Positions 7,439 to 15,932 of a stretch of 64,000 nucleotides of DNA are shown here, piece after piece. This DNA is from Treponema sp. UBA937 (GTDB taxonomy: Bacteria; Spirochaetota; Spirochaetia; Treponematales; Breznakiellaceae). The notes beneath the pieces are model-generated. The model did not search any database and was not told the DNA's origin. It saw nothing but the letters and a program-made list of their open reading frames with translations. The stretch spans positions 68,849-132,848 of the forward strand of contig DBDH01000102.1 of NCBI GenBank assembly GCA_002293455.1, read 5' to 3'. The number at the start of each line of letters is the position of its first letter. Within the stretch, counting starts at the first letter, position 1. The translations under genes and the position numbers were made by a program.

Positions 7439-8740
7439 ATGAACGAATTATTTGCAAAGTCAAAAAAATTACTTTCCGATTGGAAAGGCGGCAGTTATAT
7501 ATTCGGCCGGGGAGTATTGCCGGAGCTTGGAAAACTCGCCTCTGCGTTCGGCAAAAACGCACTCGTAGTCTGCAATACAACTTACATGAAACAAACAGCC
7601 GATGCCGTAACGGATGCCCTGCAAAGTGCCGGCCTGATACTCGCGGGAAATACCATTGTCCCCGACGCCGGTCCCAACGCGCCGCGGGTCGATGTCTACC
7701 GCATCGAAACGTATATTCTTCATTACAAACCCGATGTGATTATCGCGGTCGGCGGCGGTTCCACCATCGATGCCTGTAAGGCTGCCAACTTTCTCGCGTC
7801 TCTCGGCGCGGACGTTACACCGGAAATCGATCACTGGTTCGGGACGGGAATCGTCAGTGAAGCTCTGAAGCAAAGCGGCAAGAAACTTTTCCCGCTTATC
7901 GCGGTTGAGACTTCTGCCAGTTCCGGCGCGCATCTTACGAAGTATTCCAACATTACGGACCCTGTCGCGGGCCAAAAGAAACTCATTGTTGATGACGCGA
8001 TTATCCCTCCCTGTGCTGTTTTTGATTATGATGTAACCGCTTCCATGCCAATTTCCGTAACCATCGACGGAGCGCTGGATTCCATTGCCCATTGCTTTGA
8101 AGTGTTCACGGGACTTCCCGCAAGTGCTCCGAAGGAAAAGTACGATCTCTGCGCGGAAATCACCGAAACCGCTATGGAGCTGACGATTCAGTACGCTCCG
8201 CGGGTCATGAAAGATCCAAAGGACATGGAAGCGCGGGAAGCCATCGGCATGGCCACGGACCTCGGCGGATATGCTATCATGATTGGAGGCACGCACGGTC
8301 CTCACATGACAAGTTTTTCCCTTGTCGATCTTGCTGGACATGGAACCGCCTGCGGACTCATGAATCCATATTATGCGGTGTTCTTTGCGCCAGCTATCGA
8401 GAAGCAGCTTCGGCTTGCGGGGAATATATTCAAAAAGTACGGATATATATCCGGGAATCTGGAAGAGCTTAAGGGACGGGATTTGGGCGCCGCGTTTGCG
8501 CAGGGAATGATTGCCTTTTGTAAATCGATCAATGCTCCGGCCACGCTGAAAGATCTTCCCAAGTGGAACGACTCCTATGTCGAAAAGATACTCACCGCGG
8601 CGAAGGACCCTCAGCTTGATATGAAGCTGAAGAACATGCCGGTACCGCTTACGGCCGCGAAAGTGGACGAGTACATGGGACCGATTATCCGGGCGGCGGT
8701 CAACGGAGACCTCAGCGGGATAAAGAACATGGAGATGTAA
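7439..8740 (+). CDS. Iron-containing alcohol dehydrogenase
   Basis: A group III (Fe-dependent) NAD(P)-linked alcohol dehydrogenase of 433 residues. The dinucleotide motif GGGSTIDACK is at 105-114. Metal ligands are expected in DGALDSIAHCFE (Asp and His), GGTHGPHMTS and LAGHGTACG. It is the third gene of the rightward operon and would interconvert an alcohol with an aldehyde or ketone made by the pathway, or dispose of reducing equivalents. The ribosome site AAAGGAAG lies about eight bases before ATG 7439. Substrate not predictable. Confidence 0.93.
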   Translation: MNELFAKSKKLLSDWKGGSYIFGRGVLPELGKLASAFGKNALVVCNTTYMKQTADAVTDALQSAGLILAGNTIVPDAGPNAPRVDVYRIETYILHYKPDVIIAVGGGSTIDACKAANFLASLGADVTPEIDHWFGTGIVSEALKQSGKKLFPLIAVETSASSGAHLTKYSNITDPVAGQKKLIVDDAIIPPCAVFDYDVTASMPISVTIDGALDSIAHCFEVFTGLPASAPKEKYDLCAEITETAMELTIQYAPRVMKDPKDMEAREAIGMATDLGGYAIMIGGTHGPHMTSFSLVDLAGHGTACGLMNPYYAVFFAPAIEKQLRLAGNIFKKYGYISGNLEELKGRDLGAAFAQGMIAFCKSINAPATLKDLPKWNDSYVEKILTAAKDPQLDMKLKNMPVPLTAAKVDEYMGPIIRAAVNGDLSGIKNMEM

Positions 8741-8774
8741 CGTTTACCGTTTCTTCGGCCTTTCGGCGTTTTCC

Positions 8775-8808
8775 AACAGCCTTTCCGCAAAACAACGGAA
8801 AGGCTGTT
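8775..8808 (+). terminator. Terminator-like hairpin after the alcohol dehydrogenase gene
   Basis: A perfect 13-bp stem (8775-8787 with 8796-8808) with an 8-base loop starts 34 bases after the stop codon. The tract after it is only moderately T-rich. It closes the catabolic operon and separates it from the flagellin promoter. Confidence 0.75.
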
Positions 8809-8940
8809 GTATATATCCTTTGGTATTGCCCGCAAACTGGAGCATGTAAGGATTGTAACGCAAACAGAGAAAAATCATCAAGGGAACATTTATTTTCATA
8901 TCCCTTGCAGGCGGTTTTTGAAAAAAAATAAAAAAACCGC

Positions 8941-8968
8941 TAAAGTATTAAATGCTTTGGGCCGATAA
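8941..8968 (+). promoter_or_regulatory. Sigma-28 (FliA)-type promoter of the first flaB gene
   Basis: TAAA (8941-8944), 16 bases, then a perfect GCCGATAA (8961-8968). This is the flagellar sigma factor consensus with one extra spacer base. It lies in the 372-base gap 8741-9112 and predicts a leader of roughly 138 bases, which holds the hairpin at 9040-9063 and a tandem repeat at 9065-9094. A similar site on the other strand (23082-23109) uses the same 16-base spacing. Confidence 0.85.
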
Positions 8969-9039
8969 GAAAACTGGTTAGAAGTAAGCAAAAGGGTGAT
9001 TGTCCGCGGCAAAAATCCCGCAGTTTTCGGCTGATCAAA

Positions 9040-9063
9040 CATGAAAGCAAGGATGCTTTCATG
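9040..9063 (+). promoter_or_regulatory. Putative CsrA-binding hairpin in the flaB leader (AGGA loop)
   Basis: A perfect 10-bp stem, CATGAAAGCA with TGCTTTCATG, presents the four-base loop AGGA (9050-9053). The context CAAGGATG fits the GGA-in-loop target preferred by CsrA. The ribosome site 38 bases further on, CAAGGAGGATG (9100-9110), has two more GGA triplets and could be a second contact. The same layout precedes the second flagellin gene. Confidence 0.7.
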
Positions 9064-9064
9064 A

Positions 9065-9094
9065 GGCGTATCTTCGCCAGGCGTATCTTCGCCA
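9065..9094 (+). repeat. 15-bp perfect tandem duplication in the flaB leader
   Basis: GGCGTATCTTCGCCA occurs twice head to tail (9065-9079, 9080-9094), between the AGGA hairpin and the ribosome site. Each copy can fold on itself (GGCG with CGCC). It changes the distance between the two possible CsrA contacts. Confidence 0.85.
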
Positions 9095-9112
9095 ACTATC
9101 AAGGAGGATGAC

Positions 9113-9973
9113 ATGATCATCAACCACAACCTCAGCGCTATGTTCGCTGACAGGTCCCTTAAAGTAACGCAGGGAAGTCTTACCAAGTCCATGGAAAAAC
9201 TTTCTTCCGGTCTCCGTATCAACCGCGCGGGCGATGACGCTTCCGGTCTGGCAGTTTCTGAAAAAATGAGAAGCCAGATAAGAGGATTGAATCAGGCTTC
9301 CGCGAATGCTGCAAACGGTATTTCCTTTATTCAAACGACGGAAGGCTATCTCCAGGAAACTCAGGATATTATCCAGAGAATCCGGGAACTTGCCGTTCAG
9401 TCGTCAAACGGTATTTATTCCGCGGAAGACCGTATGCAGATTCAGGTTGAGGTATCGCAGCTCGTCGATGAAATTGACCGGATTGCCAGCCATGCCCAAT
9501 TTAACGGCATGAACATGCTCACAGGACGTTTTGCCAGGCAGGGAGGCGAAAACGTGATAGCGGCTTCCATGTGGTTCCACATCGGCGCCAACATGGATCA
9601 GAGAGAACAGGTATTTGTCGGAACCATGACTGCCGCAGGTCTTGGCGTTAGAGCTGTTGGAGACGGATCGTTTATCACCCTGGAAACCTCGGAAGATTCC
9701 AACAGGGCTATCGGCGTTCTCGATACCGCTTTGAAAATCATCAACAAGCAGAGAGCTGATCTTGGCGCGTACCAGAATCGTCTGGAACATGCTATTGTCG
9801 GCCTCGACATCGGAGCGGAAAACCTCCAGGCGGCGGAATCCAGAATCCGGGATACCAATATGGCCAACCAGATGGTTAATTACACCCGCGATCAAATTCT
9901 TGCCCAGTCCGGAACGGCTATGCTGGCCCAGGCAAATCAAAGAACAACTTCGGTCTTGCAGCTTCTCCAATAA
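9113..9973 (+). CDS. flaB: Flagellar filament core protein FlaB (flagellin), first copy
   Basis: A 286-residue flagellin that polymerises into the core of the periplasmic flagellum. The N-terminal D0/D1 helix carries [11 protein letters not shown] and [20 protein letters not shown], and the C-terminal helix carries [16 protein letters not shown] and [15 protein letters not shown]. The short middle is typical of spirochaetal FlaB, which lacks the large variable domain of exported surface flagellins. ATG 9113 follows AAGGAGGATG. Sigma-28 promoter and AGGA hairpin lie upstream; a second flaB follows after 250 bases. Confidence 0.97.
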   Translation: MIINHNLSAMFADRSLKVTQGSLTKSMEKLSSGLRINRAGDDASGLAVSEKMRSQIRGLNQASANAANGISFIQTTEGYLQETQDIIQRIRELAVQSSNGIYSAEDRMQIQVEVSQLVDEIDRIASHAQFNGMNMLTGRFARQGGENVIAASMWFHIGANMDQREQVFVGTMTAAGLGVRAVGDGSFITLETSEDSNRAIGVLDTALKIINKQRADLGAYQNRLEHAIVGLDIGAENLQAAESRIRDTNMANQMVNYTRDQILAQSGTAMLAQANQRTTSVLQLLQ

Positions 9974-10178
9974 TGGAGTAAACTATAAGAGGATGGGTGT
10001 GGTGTAAACACACCATGCTCGTTCCATGTTCTTTGACAAAAACCCAGACGGTGTTGCTGCGTATGACGGCATGGATCGCTTATTGGAGTGAAAATCCAGA
10101 AGCGGTCTGTTCCGTGTTCGGCAAGAACGAAAGGAAACGGTGCGGGTTTCCTTCGGATTCTTCTGATCATGCGGTTCG

Positions 10179-10200
10179 CTGTGGCTAAGGATAGCCATAG
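10179..10200 (+). promoter_or_regulatory. Putative CsrA-binding hairpin in the second flaB leader (AGGA loop)
   Basis: A 9-bp stem (10179-10187 with 10192-10200, one G-T pair) closes a four-base loop AGGA at 10188-10191. The ribosome site ACAAGGAGGG starts nine bases later, so a bound protein at both places would block initiation. The rest of the 250-base gap 9974-10223 has another AAGGAAAC/GTTTCCTT inverted repeat near 10132-10152. No sigma-28 site is seen, so the gene may be read through from the first flaB. Confidence 0.7.
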
Positions 10201-10223
10201 TTTCCAACACAAGGAGGGTTATC

Positions 10224-11078
10224 GTGATAATTAATCATAATATGAGCGCTATGTTTGCCAACCGTGAACTCGGCGTTACCCAGGGCGATGTCGCGAAAAA
10301 TATTGAGCGGTTGAGTTCCGGGCTGCGTATCAACAAGGCTGGCGATGATGCTTCAGGCTTGGCTGTTTCTGAAAAAATGCGGGGTCAGATCCGTGGTCTT
10401 AACCAGGCTGAACGCAATATTCAGAACGGCGTATCCTTTATCCAGGCTACTGAAGGCTATCTTCAGGAAACCCAGGATATTCTGCACCGTGTCAGAGAAT
10501 TGGCTGTACAGTCCGCCAACGGAATTTATTCCGATGAGGACAGAATGCAGATTCAGGTTGAAGTCTCCCAATTGGTGGACGAAGTAAACCGGATCGCGAG
10601 CCATGCTCAGTTTAACGGTATGAATATGCTGACCGGAGCGTTTGCCCGGGATTCGTCCGTGGGAAGGGTCATGCAGTTCCAGGTTGGTGCCAATATGGAC
10701 CAGAACGAACAGGTCTTTATTGGAACCATGACTGCACAGGCATTAGGTTTACAGAGCGCTCAAGGCAGCAGCGGGATTATAACTATTGCAACGCCGGAAG
10801 ATGCAAACATGGCGATTGGATCTGTTGATTCAGCGCTGAGGCAGGTGTCAAAACAGCGGGCCGATCTTGGTGCGTACCAGAACCGCTTTGAGACAGCAGC
10901 CCAAGGCGTCGCAATCGCTTCTGAAAATCTTCAGGCGGCGGAATCCCGAATCCGCGATGCCGATATGGCATCGGAAATGGTCGAATATACCAAGAATTCG
11001 ATTCTTTCCCAGGCGGGAACGGCTATGCTGGCCCAGGCTAATACCCGGACCAATTCAGTCTTGAGTCTTCTTGGTTAA
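10224..11078 (+). CDS. flaB: Flagellar filament core protein FlaB (flagellin), second copy
   Basis: A 284-residue flagellin closely related to the preceding gene: [32 protein letters not shown] and the C-terminal [15 protein letters not shown] and [16 protein letters not shown]. The start is GTG 10224, chosen for the AAGGAGGG site eight bases ahead and because it aligns with the other copy. The middle, around residues 140-190, differs most between the two. Spirochaetes usually build the filament core from two to four FlaB paralogues. Confidence 0.97.
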   Translation: MIINHNMSAMFANRELGVTQGDVAKNIERLSSGLRINKAGDDASGLAVSEKMRGQIRGLNQAERNIQNGVSFIQATEGYLQETQDILHRVRELAVQSANGIYSDEDRMQIQVEVSQLVDEVNRIASHAQFNGMNMLTGAFARDSSVGRVMQFQVGANMDQNEQVFIGTMTAQALGLQSAQGSSGIITIATPEDANMAIGSVDSALRQVSKQRADLGAYQNRFETAAQGVAIASENLQAAESRIRDADMASEMVEYTKNSILSQAGTAMLAQANTRTNSVLSLLG

Positions 11079-11147
11079 TTTTCCGGTGTTTCACCGGATA
11101 CGTGTAAGCCAGCCTAAGAGGCATCTGGACGTCGTCTTTTAGCAGGC

Positions 11148-11185
11148 AGGATGGGGGAAGCCCGCGCCCTTCCCCATCCTTTTTT
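11148..11185 (+). terminator. Rho-independent terminator after the flagellin genes
   Basis: AGGATGGGGGAAG (11148-11160) pairs with CTTCCCCATCCT (11169-11180) and is followed by TTTTT. This is the strongest terminator in the window and ends the flaB unit. Confidence 0.93.
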
Positions 11186-11193
11186 GGAAGACA

Positions 11194-11370
11194 GCTGAAT
11201 CAATCTTGTGGGTTGATTCAGCATTGAGTAATGAGCGGCAGCAGAGGAATTTGCGTGACGTGTTTTTTACTCTTATAATGTAAGAGGGAAGATTAGTTTA
11301 CATTTTCCTCATATCAAAAAATCGTATTACAAGGAAGTAATATGTGAAATATGGTCATTTTGACCATATT
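11194..11370 (+). promoter_or_regulatory. flaG-fliD promoter region with two hairpins
   Basis: The 307-base gap between the second flaB and flaG holds, after the terminator, a perfect 10-bp inverted repeat (11194-11203 with 11213-11222), then a vegetative-type promoter TTGCGT (11251-11256), 17 bases, TATAAT (11274-11279). A second perfect 10-bp hairpin AATATGGTCA/TGACCATATT with a 3-base loop (11348-11370) ends a few bases before the AGGGAGG ribosome site. The last hairpin would lie in the mRNA leader and could affect translation or stability. Confidence 0.65.
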
Positions 11371-11385
11371 ACAGGGAGGTACCTT

Positions 11386-11742
11386 ATGGGTATTCAAATA
11401 TCCGGAATGGGAAACGGAATTCCTTATTCGGACCAGCTCCCGCAGGACCGGGCATCAGCGGCTTCGCAGATGCGATCAGCGGAATTTCAAAAAGCCGCGG
11501 CACAAACATTAGCCTCAACAACACCGGAAAAACGGAGAGCCGCAGCGGACCTCGATAAGATTAGTTCATCTTTAAACCGAAAACTACAGTATGTCGTGGA
11601 TCACAAGTCTCATGATGTTACTGTTAAGGTCATCGATCCGGAAACCGATAAAGTGATTAAGGTGCTTCCGCCGGAAGAATTACAGCGGATTAACTCAAAG
11701 CTTAAGGAAACAATTGGTTTTCTTTTTGATGAAGAAGTATAA
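11386..11742 (+). CDS. flaG: FlaG family flagellar protein
   Basis: A 118-residue FlaG-domain protein. The conserved part is the C-terminal half: KISSSLNRKLQYVVDHKS, VTVKVIDPETDKVIKVLPPEE and a final LFDEEV. FlaG influences filament length or form in other bacteria; its biochemical role is unsettled. ATG 11386 is preferred to an in-frame GTG at 11344 because AGGGAGG precedes it and the GTG lies inside the hairpin region. It sits directly before fliD, the usual neighbour. Confidence 0.9.
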   Translation: MGIQISGMGNGIPYSDQLPQDRASAASQMRSAEFQKAAAQTLASTTPEKRRAAADLDKISSSLNRKLQYVVDHKSHDVTVKVIDPETDKVIKVLPPEELQRINSKLKETIGFLFDEEV

Positions 11743-11798
11743 GAAGCCTTCTAAAGTTCGCTTTGGAGAGCTTCTATGAAGGTGAAGAAAAGCGGTTC

Positions 11799-13850
11799 AT
11801 GTCTGATATTAGTATTCCGGGGGTGACAAGCCGGTTCAATACAGAAAAGATGATCGAAGACCTCATGAAAGTCGAGAGAGTTCCTCTCCAAAGAATGGAG
11901 AAGAGCGTCGAGAATCTCCAGAACGAGAGGACTTATTGGCAGGATGTAGGCCGGTTTATGACTTCCCTTCGGGAAAGCACGCGGGTCTTGTATTCTTTTC
12001 AGAATCCTTTTAACGAAAGAATCGCGTCTTCTTCAAATGAATCGGCTTTGACCGGAACGGCGGAAAGAGGTGCCGTTGAACAAGAACGTTTTTTCACGAT
12101 AAAACAGGCGGCGGCGGCCGACCGATTTTTGTCCGCGCCGCTTGGAAATGATTTTAAAGTCCCCGACGGGAACTACTCGTTCTCCATAGGTGAAGATGAA
12201 ATATCCTTTAACTACCGGGGCGGTTCCTTACATGATTTTGCCGAAGCGGTAAACCGCCGGGGCAGGGACAAAATTAAGGCAGGCGTTCTTACTGTACAGC
12301 CCGGGACAAAATCTTTGATTATTGAATCACTTGTTACGGGAGCTTCTCAGAAATTGGGATTTTCCGGAACAGCGGAGACGTTCGCGCTCGAAAGCGGCAT
12401 GATTGAAAAAGTTAGTGATTCCGCGCGGAATATTACGCTTTCCCAAGAATCTGTCCGCATCCAAAACGCGGCAAATCCCGGGGCAGTTTCTTTTGGAAGC
12501 GGCACACTAACCGCGGGGGCGGAATCATCGGTAACTATTCCCATCGGAAGCGCCCTTCCCAATCAAAACGCTTTAACCCTCGAATTTGAAATAGCGACAA
12601 GAGTAAGAGATGATGCCGATTCGGCCCTCGCTGGGCCGCCGCCGGGACCGTCCATTCCGGACACAGGTTCCGTAAGTTACGGCGGCATCGTCATTGAAAG
12701 TGATAATTCTACCGTGCCGCTGCCGGCATACATTCCCCCCGAGCCGCCGAAACGCGTTGACGACATGCAGGTGCTTTTCCTCACTTTTTCCGACGGAACA
12801 AACGCCGCGCTTCCTCCCATTCACGATTCGGCATCTTTCGATACATATCAATACAATCTGGGGGACGCGGCCGGAGAAAAAACCGTCGTTTCCATCGATC
12901 TGCTGAACAAGAACACAAACAGGGATGTATCGATCCGGAATATCACGATGTTTGATCCCGCTGTTTCGGGCGGATTTAAACCCTTGCAGGCCGTTTCCCA
13001 GGCCCAGGATGCCGTTGTTTTGATGGACGGAATCGAAATCCGGCGTCCTACTAATACGATAGATGATTTGATTCCGGAAGTTACCCTTCGTGTACACCGC
13101 CCGACGGACGATCCTGTAAGCATCAGCGTTGAACCGGACCGGGAAAGTATAAAAGACGCGATTTACACGATGGTGGGAACTTACAATCAGCTTATGGCAG
13201 ATATAAACGTACTAAGGGCTAATACAAACACACTCAACCGAAATGATGAAGCGATTATCAATGAATTGACCTATCTTACTGATGATGAGCGGACCGCAAT
13301 GAAAGAAAAAGCCGGTGCTTTTTCCGGAGATACTACGCTTAATCAGCTTAAAAACACGATGCAAAGAATAACAACATCGCCCTACCCTACCGTTGACGAA
13401 CAGGAAGTCGCGCTTCTTTCGCAAATCGGCATTGGAACCGATGTAAGACGTTCAGGAATCGGCGGGTACAGTGCGTCGCGTTTGCGCGGATATTTGGAAA
13501 TCGATGAAAAAGTCTTGGATGCGGTTTTGGCGGATCATCTTCCGGCAGTTCAGCAGCTTTTCGGACAAGACACCGACGGAGATATGATTGTCGATTCCGG
13601 CATCGCTTTTTCTCTTGACGGGCTCATGAGGTCTTATGTTGAAACCGGCGGCATCATCAGCTTAAAAACAGGAACTATCGATTCAAAAATAAGCCAGGAA
13701 CAGCGGCGCATAGAAACAATGGATAAGCAGCTTGCAAACAGAGAAGCAGATTTAAAACGGCAATACGGCGCGATGGAAGGCGCTTACAACCGTATGGAAA
13801 GCACCGCTTCTTCGCTGGATCAGTTCAGCAGAAGAAACAATAATCAATAG
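11799..13850 (+). CDS. fliD: Flagellar hook-associated protein 2 (filament cap) FliD
   Basis: FliD caps the filament and guides flagellin assembly. The 683-residue protein has the FliD N-terminal domain (SIPGVTSRFNTEKMIEDLMK, IASSSNESALTGTAERGA) and the C-terminal domain with DDAVL-like repeats and a coiled coil in the last 70 residues (SKISQEQRRIETMDKQLAN, QYGAMEGAYNRM). The middle section, about 230-380, is proline-rich and poorly conserved, making it longer than most FliD proteins. ATG 11799 is chosen; an upstream in-frame TTG (11763) would add 12 atypical residues. It lies 56 bases after flaG. Confidence 0.95.
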   Translation: MSDISIPGVTSRFNTEKMIEDLMKVERVPLQRMEKSVENLQNERTYWQDVGRFMTSLRESTRVLYSFQNPFNERIASSSNESALTGTAERGAVEQERFFTIKQAAAADRFLSAPLGNDFKVPDGNYSFSIGEDEISFNYRGGSLHDFAEAVNRRGRDKIKAGVLTVQPGTKSLIIESLVTGASQKLGFSGTAETFALESGMIEKVSDSARNITLSQESVRIQNAANPGAVSFGSGTLTAGAESSVTIPIGSALPNQNALTLEFEIATRVRDDADSALAGPPPGPSIPDTGSVSYGGIVIESDNSTVPLPAYIPPEPPKRVDDMQVLFLTFSDGTNAALPPIHDSASFDTYQYNLGDAAGEKTVVSIDLLNKNTNRDVSIRNITMFDPAVSGGFKPLQAVSQAQDAVVLMDGIEIRRPTNTIDDLIPEVTLRVHRPTDDPVSISVEPDRESIKDAIYTMVGTYNQLMADINVLRANTNTLNRNDEAIINELTYLTDDERTAMKEKAGAFSGDTTLNQLKNTMQRITTSPYPTVDEQEVALLSQIGIGTDVRRSGIGGYSASRLRGYLEIDEKVLDAVLADHLPAVQQLFGQDTDGDMIVDSGIAFSLDGLMRSYVETGGIISLKTGTIDSKISQEQRRIETMDKQLANREADLKRQYGAMEGAYNRMESTASSLDQFSRRNNNQ

Positions 13851-13877
13851 CAATCAGAATCACATCCGGGAGGAGTA

Positions 13878-14717
13878 ATGGATTTTACCATTAATGGACA
13901 GACAGCAAATATTACTCTGGAAAAAGAAGAAAACGTCGGCGAGCTTTTATCCGGCATCGAACAATGGCTTCAAAATTCGGATCATTGTGTAAGCGGTATC
14001 GTTATTGACGGCAAAGATATCGTGTCCGGCGCCGTTTCCGAAGTCTTTTCACAGAAACTTGATTCTATTAACACCATCGATATCAGAACCAGCAGCCAGC
14101 TTGAGCTCTACCTTGAAGCCTTGATGACGGTGCTTCAATGCCTCGAAATTTGTGAAAACGCGTCTTATGAGGATAAAAAAGCGATTCAAAAGATGTGGGA
14201 AGAAGGCGCCGCGGCAAGTTTTATTAAACATAAGGAAACAGCGCTTTTTTCCCTGCTGAACGATGTTTTTTCAAATACCGGCTTGCATCCTAAGGATGCT
14301 CAGGCTCTCATCATGGAAAGGATTCGGGAATTGGAACATACGAGACAAGAAATCGGCAGTATGGAGCATCTTATTGAAGACTGCGTAAAGCGTTTAGAAG
14401 ATTTGCCTTTGGATTTGCAAACCGGTAAAAATGTCAAGGCTGCCGAAACCATGCAGTTTTTTTCCGGAATAAGTGAGAAATTATTCAGAATTATCGCGAT
14501 AATGGAGCAGAAAGGCGTTCATTTTGAATCCATCAAAATTGAAGATCAAACTTTTCAAGCCTTTTTTGAAGAATTAAGCACTGCTCTTGAGGAACTATTG
14601 TCGGCTTATGAATCAAAAGATTCCGTATTGGTGGGCGATCTTTCAGAGTACGAATTGGCACCGAGACTCAGGAACTTTTATGCTTCCATAAACAATCCTG
14701 ATCTTTTTCTGTTTTAG
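13878..14717 (+). CDS. Uncharacterised protein in the fliD-PilZ interval
   Basis: Not recognised as a named family. The 279-residue protein starts MDFTINGQTANIT after GGAGG and is acidic, soluble and mostly helical, with no signal peptide. Residues 1-70 look like a small alpha/beta domain and the rest like long helices (DIRTSSQLELYLEALMTVL, LEHTRQEIGSMEHLIEDCV). In many bacteria the gene after fliD is the flagellin chaperone fliS, but this is more than twice that size and shows no clear FliS pattern. The stop codon overlaps the ribosome site of the next gene, so the two are probably translated together. A flagellar assembly or chaperone role is a guess from position. Confidence 0.7.
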   Translation: MDFTINGQTANITLEKEENVGELLSGIEQWLQNSDHCVSGIVIDGKDIVSGAVSEVFSQKLDSINTIDIRTSSQLELYLEALMTVLQCLEICENASYEDKKAIQKMWEEGAAASFIKHKETALFSLLNDVFSNTGLHPKDAQALIMERIRELEHTRQEIGSMEHLIEDCVKRLEDLPLDLQTGKNVKAAETMQFFSGISEKLFRIIAIMEQKGVHFESIKIEDQTFQAFFEELSTALEELLSAYESKDSVLVGDLSEYELAPRLRNFYASINNPDLFLF

Positions 14718-14729
14718 GAGGTCTTCGTA

Positions 14730-15872
14730 ATGGGAAGCATAAATCTGCCGCTGCCTTTACTACAGCTGGAGGGTGTTTTTTTTCGGGAAGAAGACCCTAC
14801 TGTCTCAAGATTTTTTTTGATTTTTCTCGGTTCTTTTATTGTTATTCTCATTGTGGTCAATATTATCCGGAACGGAGTCGGCGCGACAGGTTTCGGCGGC
14901 AAACAGAAAAAGAAATCCGGTTCCGCGACTCCGAGAAAATTCAGCATTTTTAATATGCGTAAAGCCGTGAATTTATACGGACTGAACAAAGATCAGGTAA
15001 AATTACTGGAATATGTTTTTAGGAATGAAGGCGTTTCGGATCCCCTGGCCGTTATGGCAAACACCGCTTCTTTGGATAAACTTTTTAAGCGGGCGTACAA
15101 ATCCATTGAAAAAAGGGCTTCTTCGGAAGACGAATTGCAAAATTTTCTGACTGTCCTTTTTTCAATCAGAAACATTGCCGAAACCGCCCAAGGGCGGGTC
15201 CAGGTGGCAAGTTCAACCCGTCAAATTTCAGAAAACATGGCGGCAGTACTTACAAGCTCCAAGGATGAAACATTTTCTGTCAAAGTACTGTCTTCCAAAG
15301 GAGATCATCTTTTGGTGGACTGCCCCCGGAACGCGCTGGGAACGCCGATACGGTTTTCTCCCGGAAACAAGGTAACGCTTTCTTTTTTCACAAAATCGAG
15401 CAAAGGATTTTCGTTTGATACAAGAGTCGTTGGAACCGTAGATACTCCCAAAGGAGCGGCGCTTCAACTGGCGCATTCAAACAAGGTAAATAACTCGATG
15501 ATTCAGCGCCGTTTTAAGCGGCAGGATGTTTCACTCAGCACGGTTTTCTTTATGGTTCATATGCAGGAAACAGGAAGCGGAAGAAAAGCGGAAAAGAAAA
15601 TGGTAGTTGCCCCGCAAAGGTACCGGGGAACGATTGAAAATATTTCCCTTGGCGGATGCGCGCTTAAAACGGGATCGATTATCCAAGCGGGAAGCAGGCT
15701 GAAAATAACCTTTGAAAATGATGAGGGTTTAAAAATGAGCGCACTTGGTTTAGTGCTCAGAACCAACCGAAGCGGCGCCGCGGCAATCACTATGCACATA
15801 AAATTTCTGAAAGTGCCCCAGCGGAGTCAAAATGCTATCAGCGCTATGGTTTTTGAATACGATCAGTATTGA
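14730..15872 (+). CDS. Membrane-anchored PilZ-domain protein (putative c-di-GMP receptor)
   Basis: A 380-residue protein with one N-terminal transmembrane helix (about 27-48, RFFLIFLGSFIVILIVVNII), a cytoplasmic linker, a YcgR-like beta domain (about 160-255) and a C-terminal PilZ domain. The c-di-GMP motifs are visible: QRRFKRQD near residue 259 (RxxxR) and ENISLGGCALKTG near 301 (N/DxSxxG). PilZ proteins of this build commonly tune flagellar motor or surface behaviour. It follows the uncharacterised gene by 12 bases, inside the fliD operon, and a c-di-GMP phosphodiesterase candidate lies 1.5 kb downstream. Confidence 0.88.
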   Translation: MGSINLPLPLLQLEGVFFREEDPTVSRFFLIFLGSFIVILIVVNIIRNGVGATGFGGKQKKKSGSATPRKFSIFNMRKAVNLYGLNKDQVKLLEYVFRNEGVSDPLAVMANTASLDKLFKRAYKSIEKRASSEDELQNFLTVLFSIRNIAETAQGRVQVASSTRQISENMAAVLTSSKDETFSVKVLSSKGDHLLVDCPRNALGTPIRFSPGNKVTLSFFTKSSKGFSFDTRVVGTVDTPKGAALQLAHSNKVNNSMIQRRFKRQDVSLSTVFFMVHMQETGSGRKAEKKMVVAPQRYRGTIENISLGGCALKTGSIIQAGSRLKITFENDEGLKMSALGLVLRTNRSGAAAITMHIKFLKVPQRSQNAISAMVFEYDQY

Positions 15873-15932
15873 CGGACATATCATATTCATATATCCTTAA
15901 GATAAATATGATGACTACAAGATGATAGCTGG

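Noticed and set aside
7469..8341. A 290-codon open frame opposite the alcohol dehydrogenase gene
   Set aside because: It is antisense to a strongly conserved gene, has no ribosome site and its translation shows no domain.
11763..11798. Extended fliD start at TTG 11763
   Set aside because: The extra 12 residues do not match FliD proteins, which begin near SIPGVTSRF; ATG 11799 fits.
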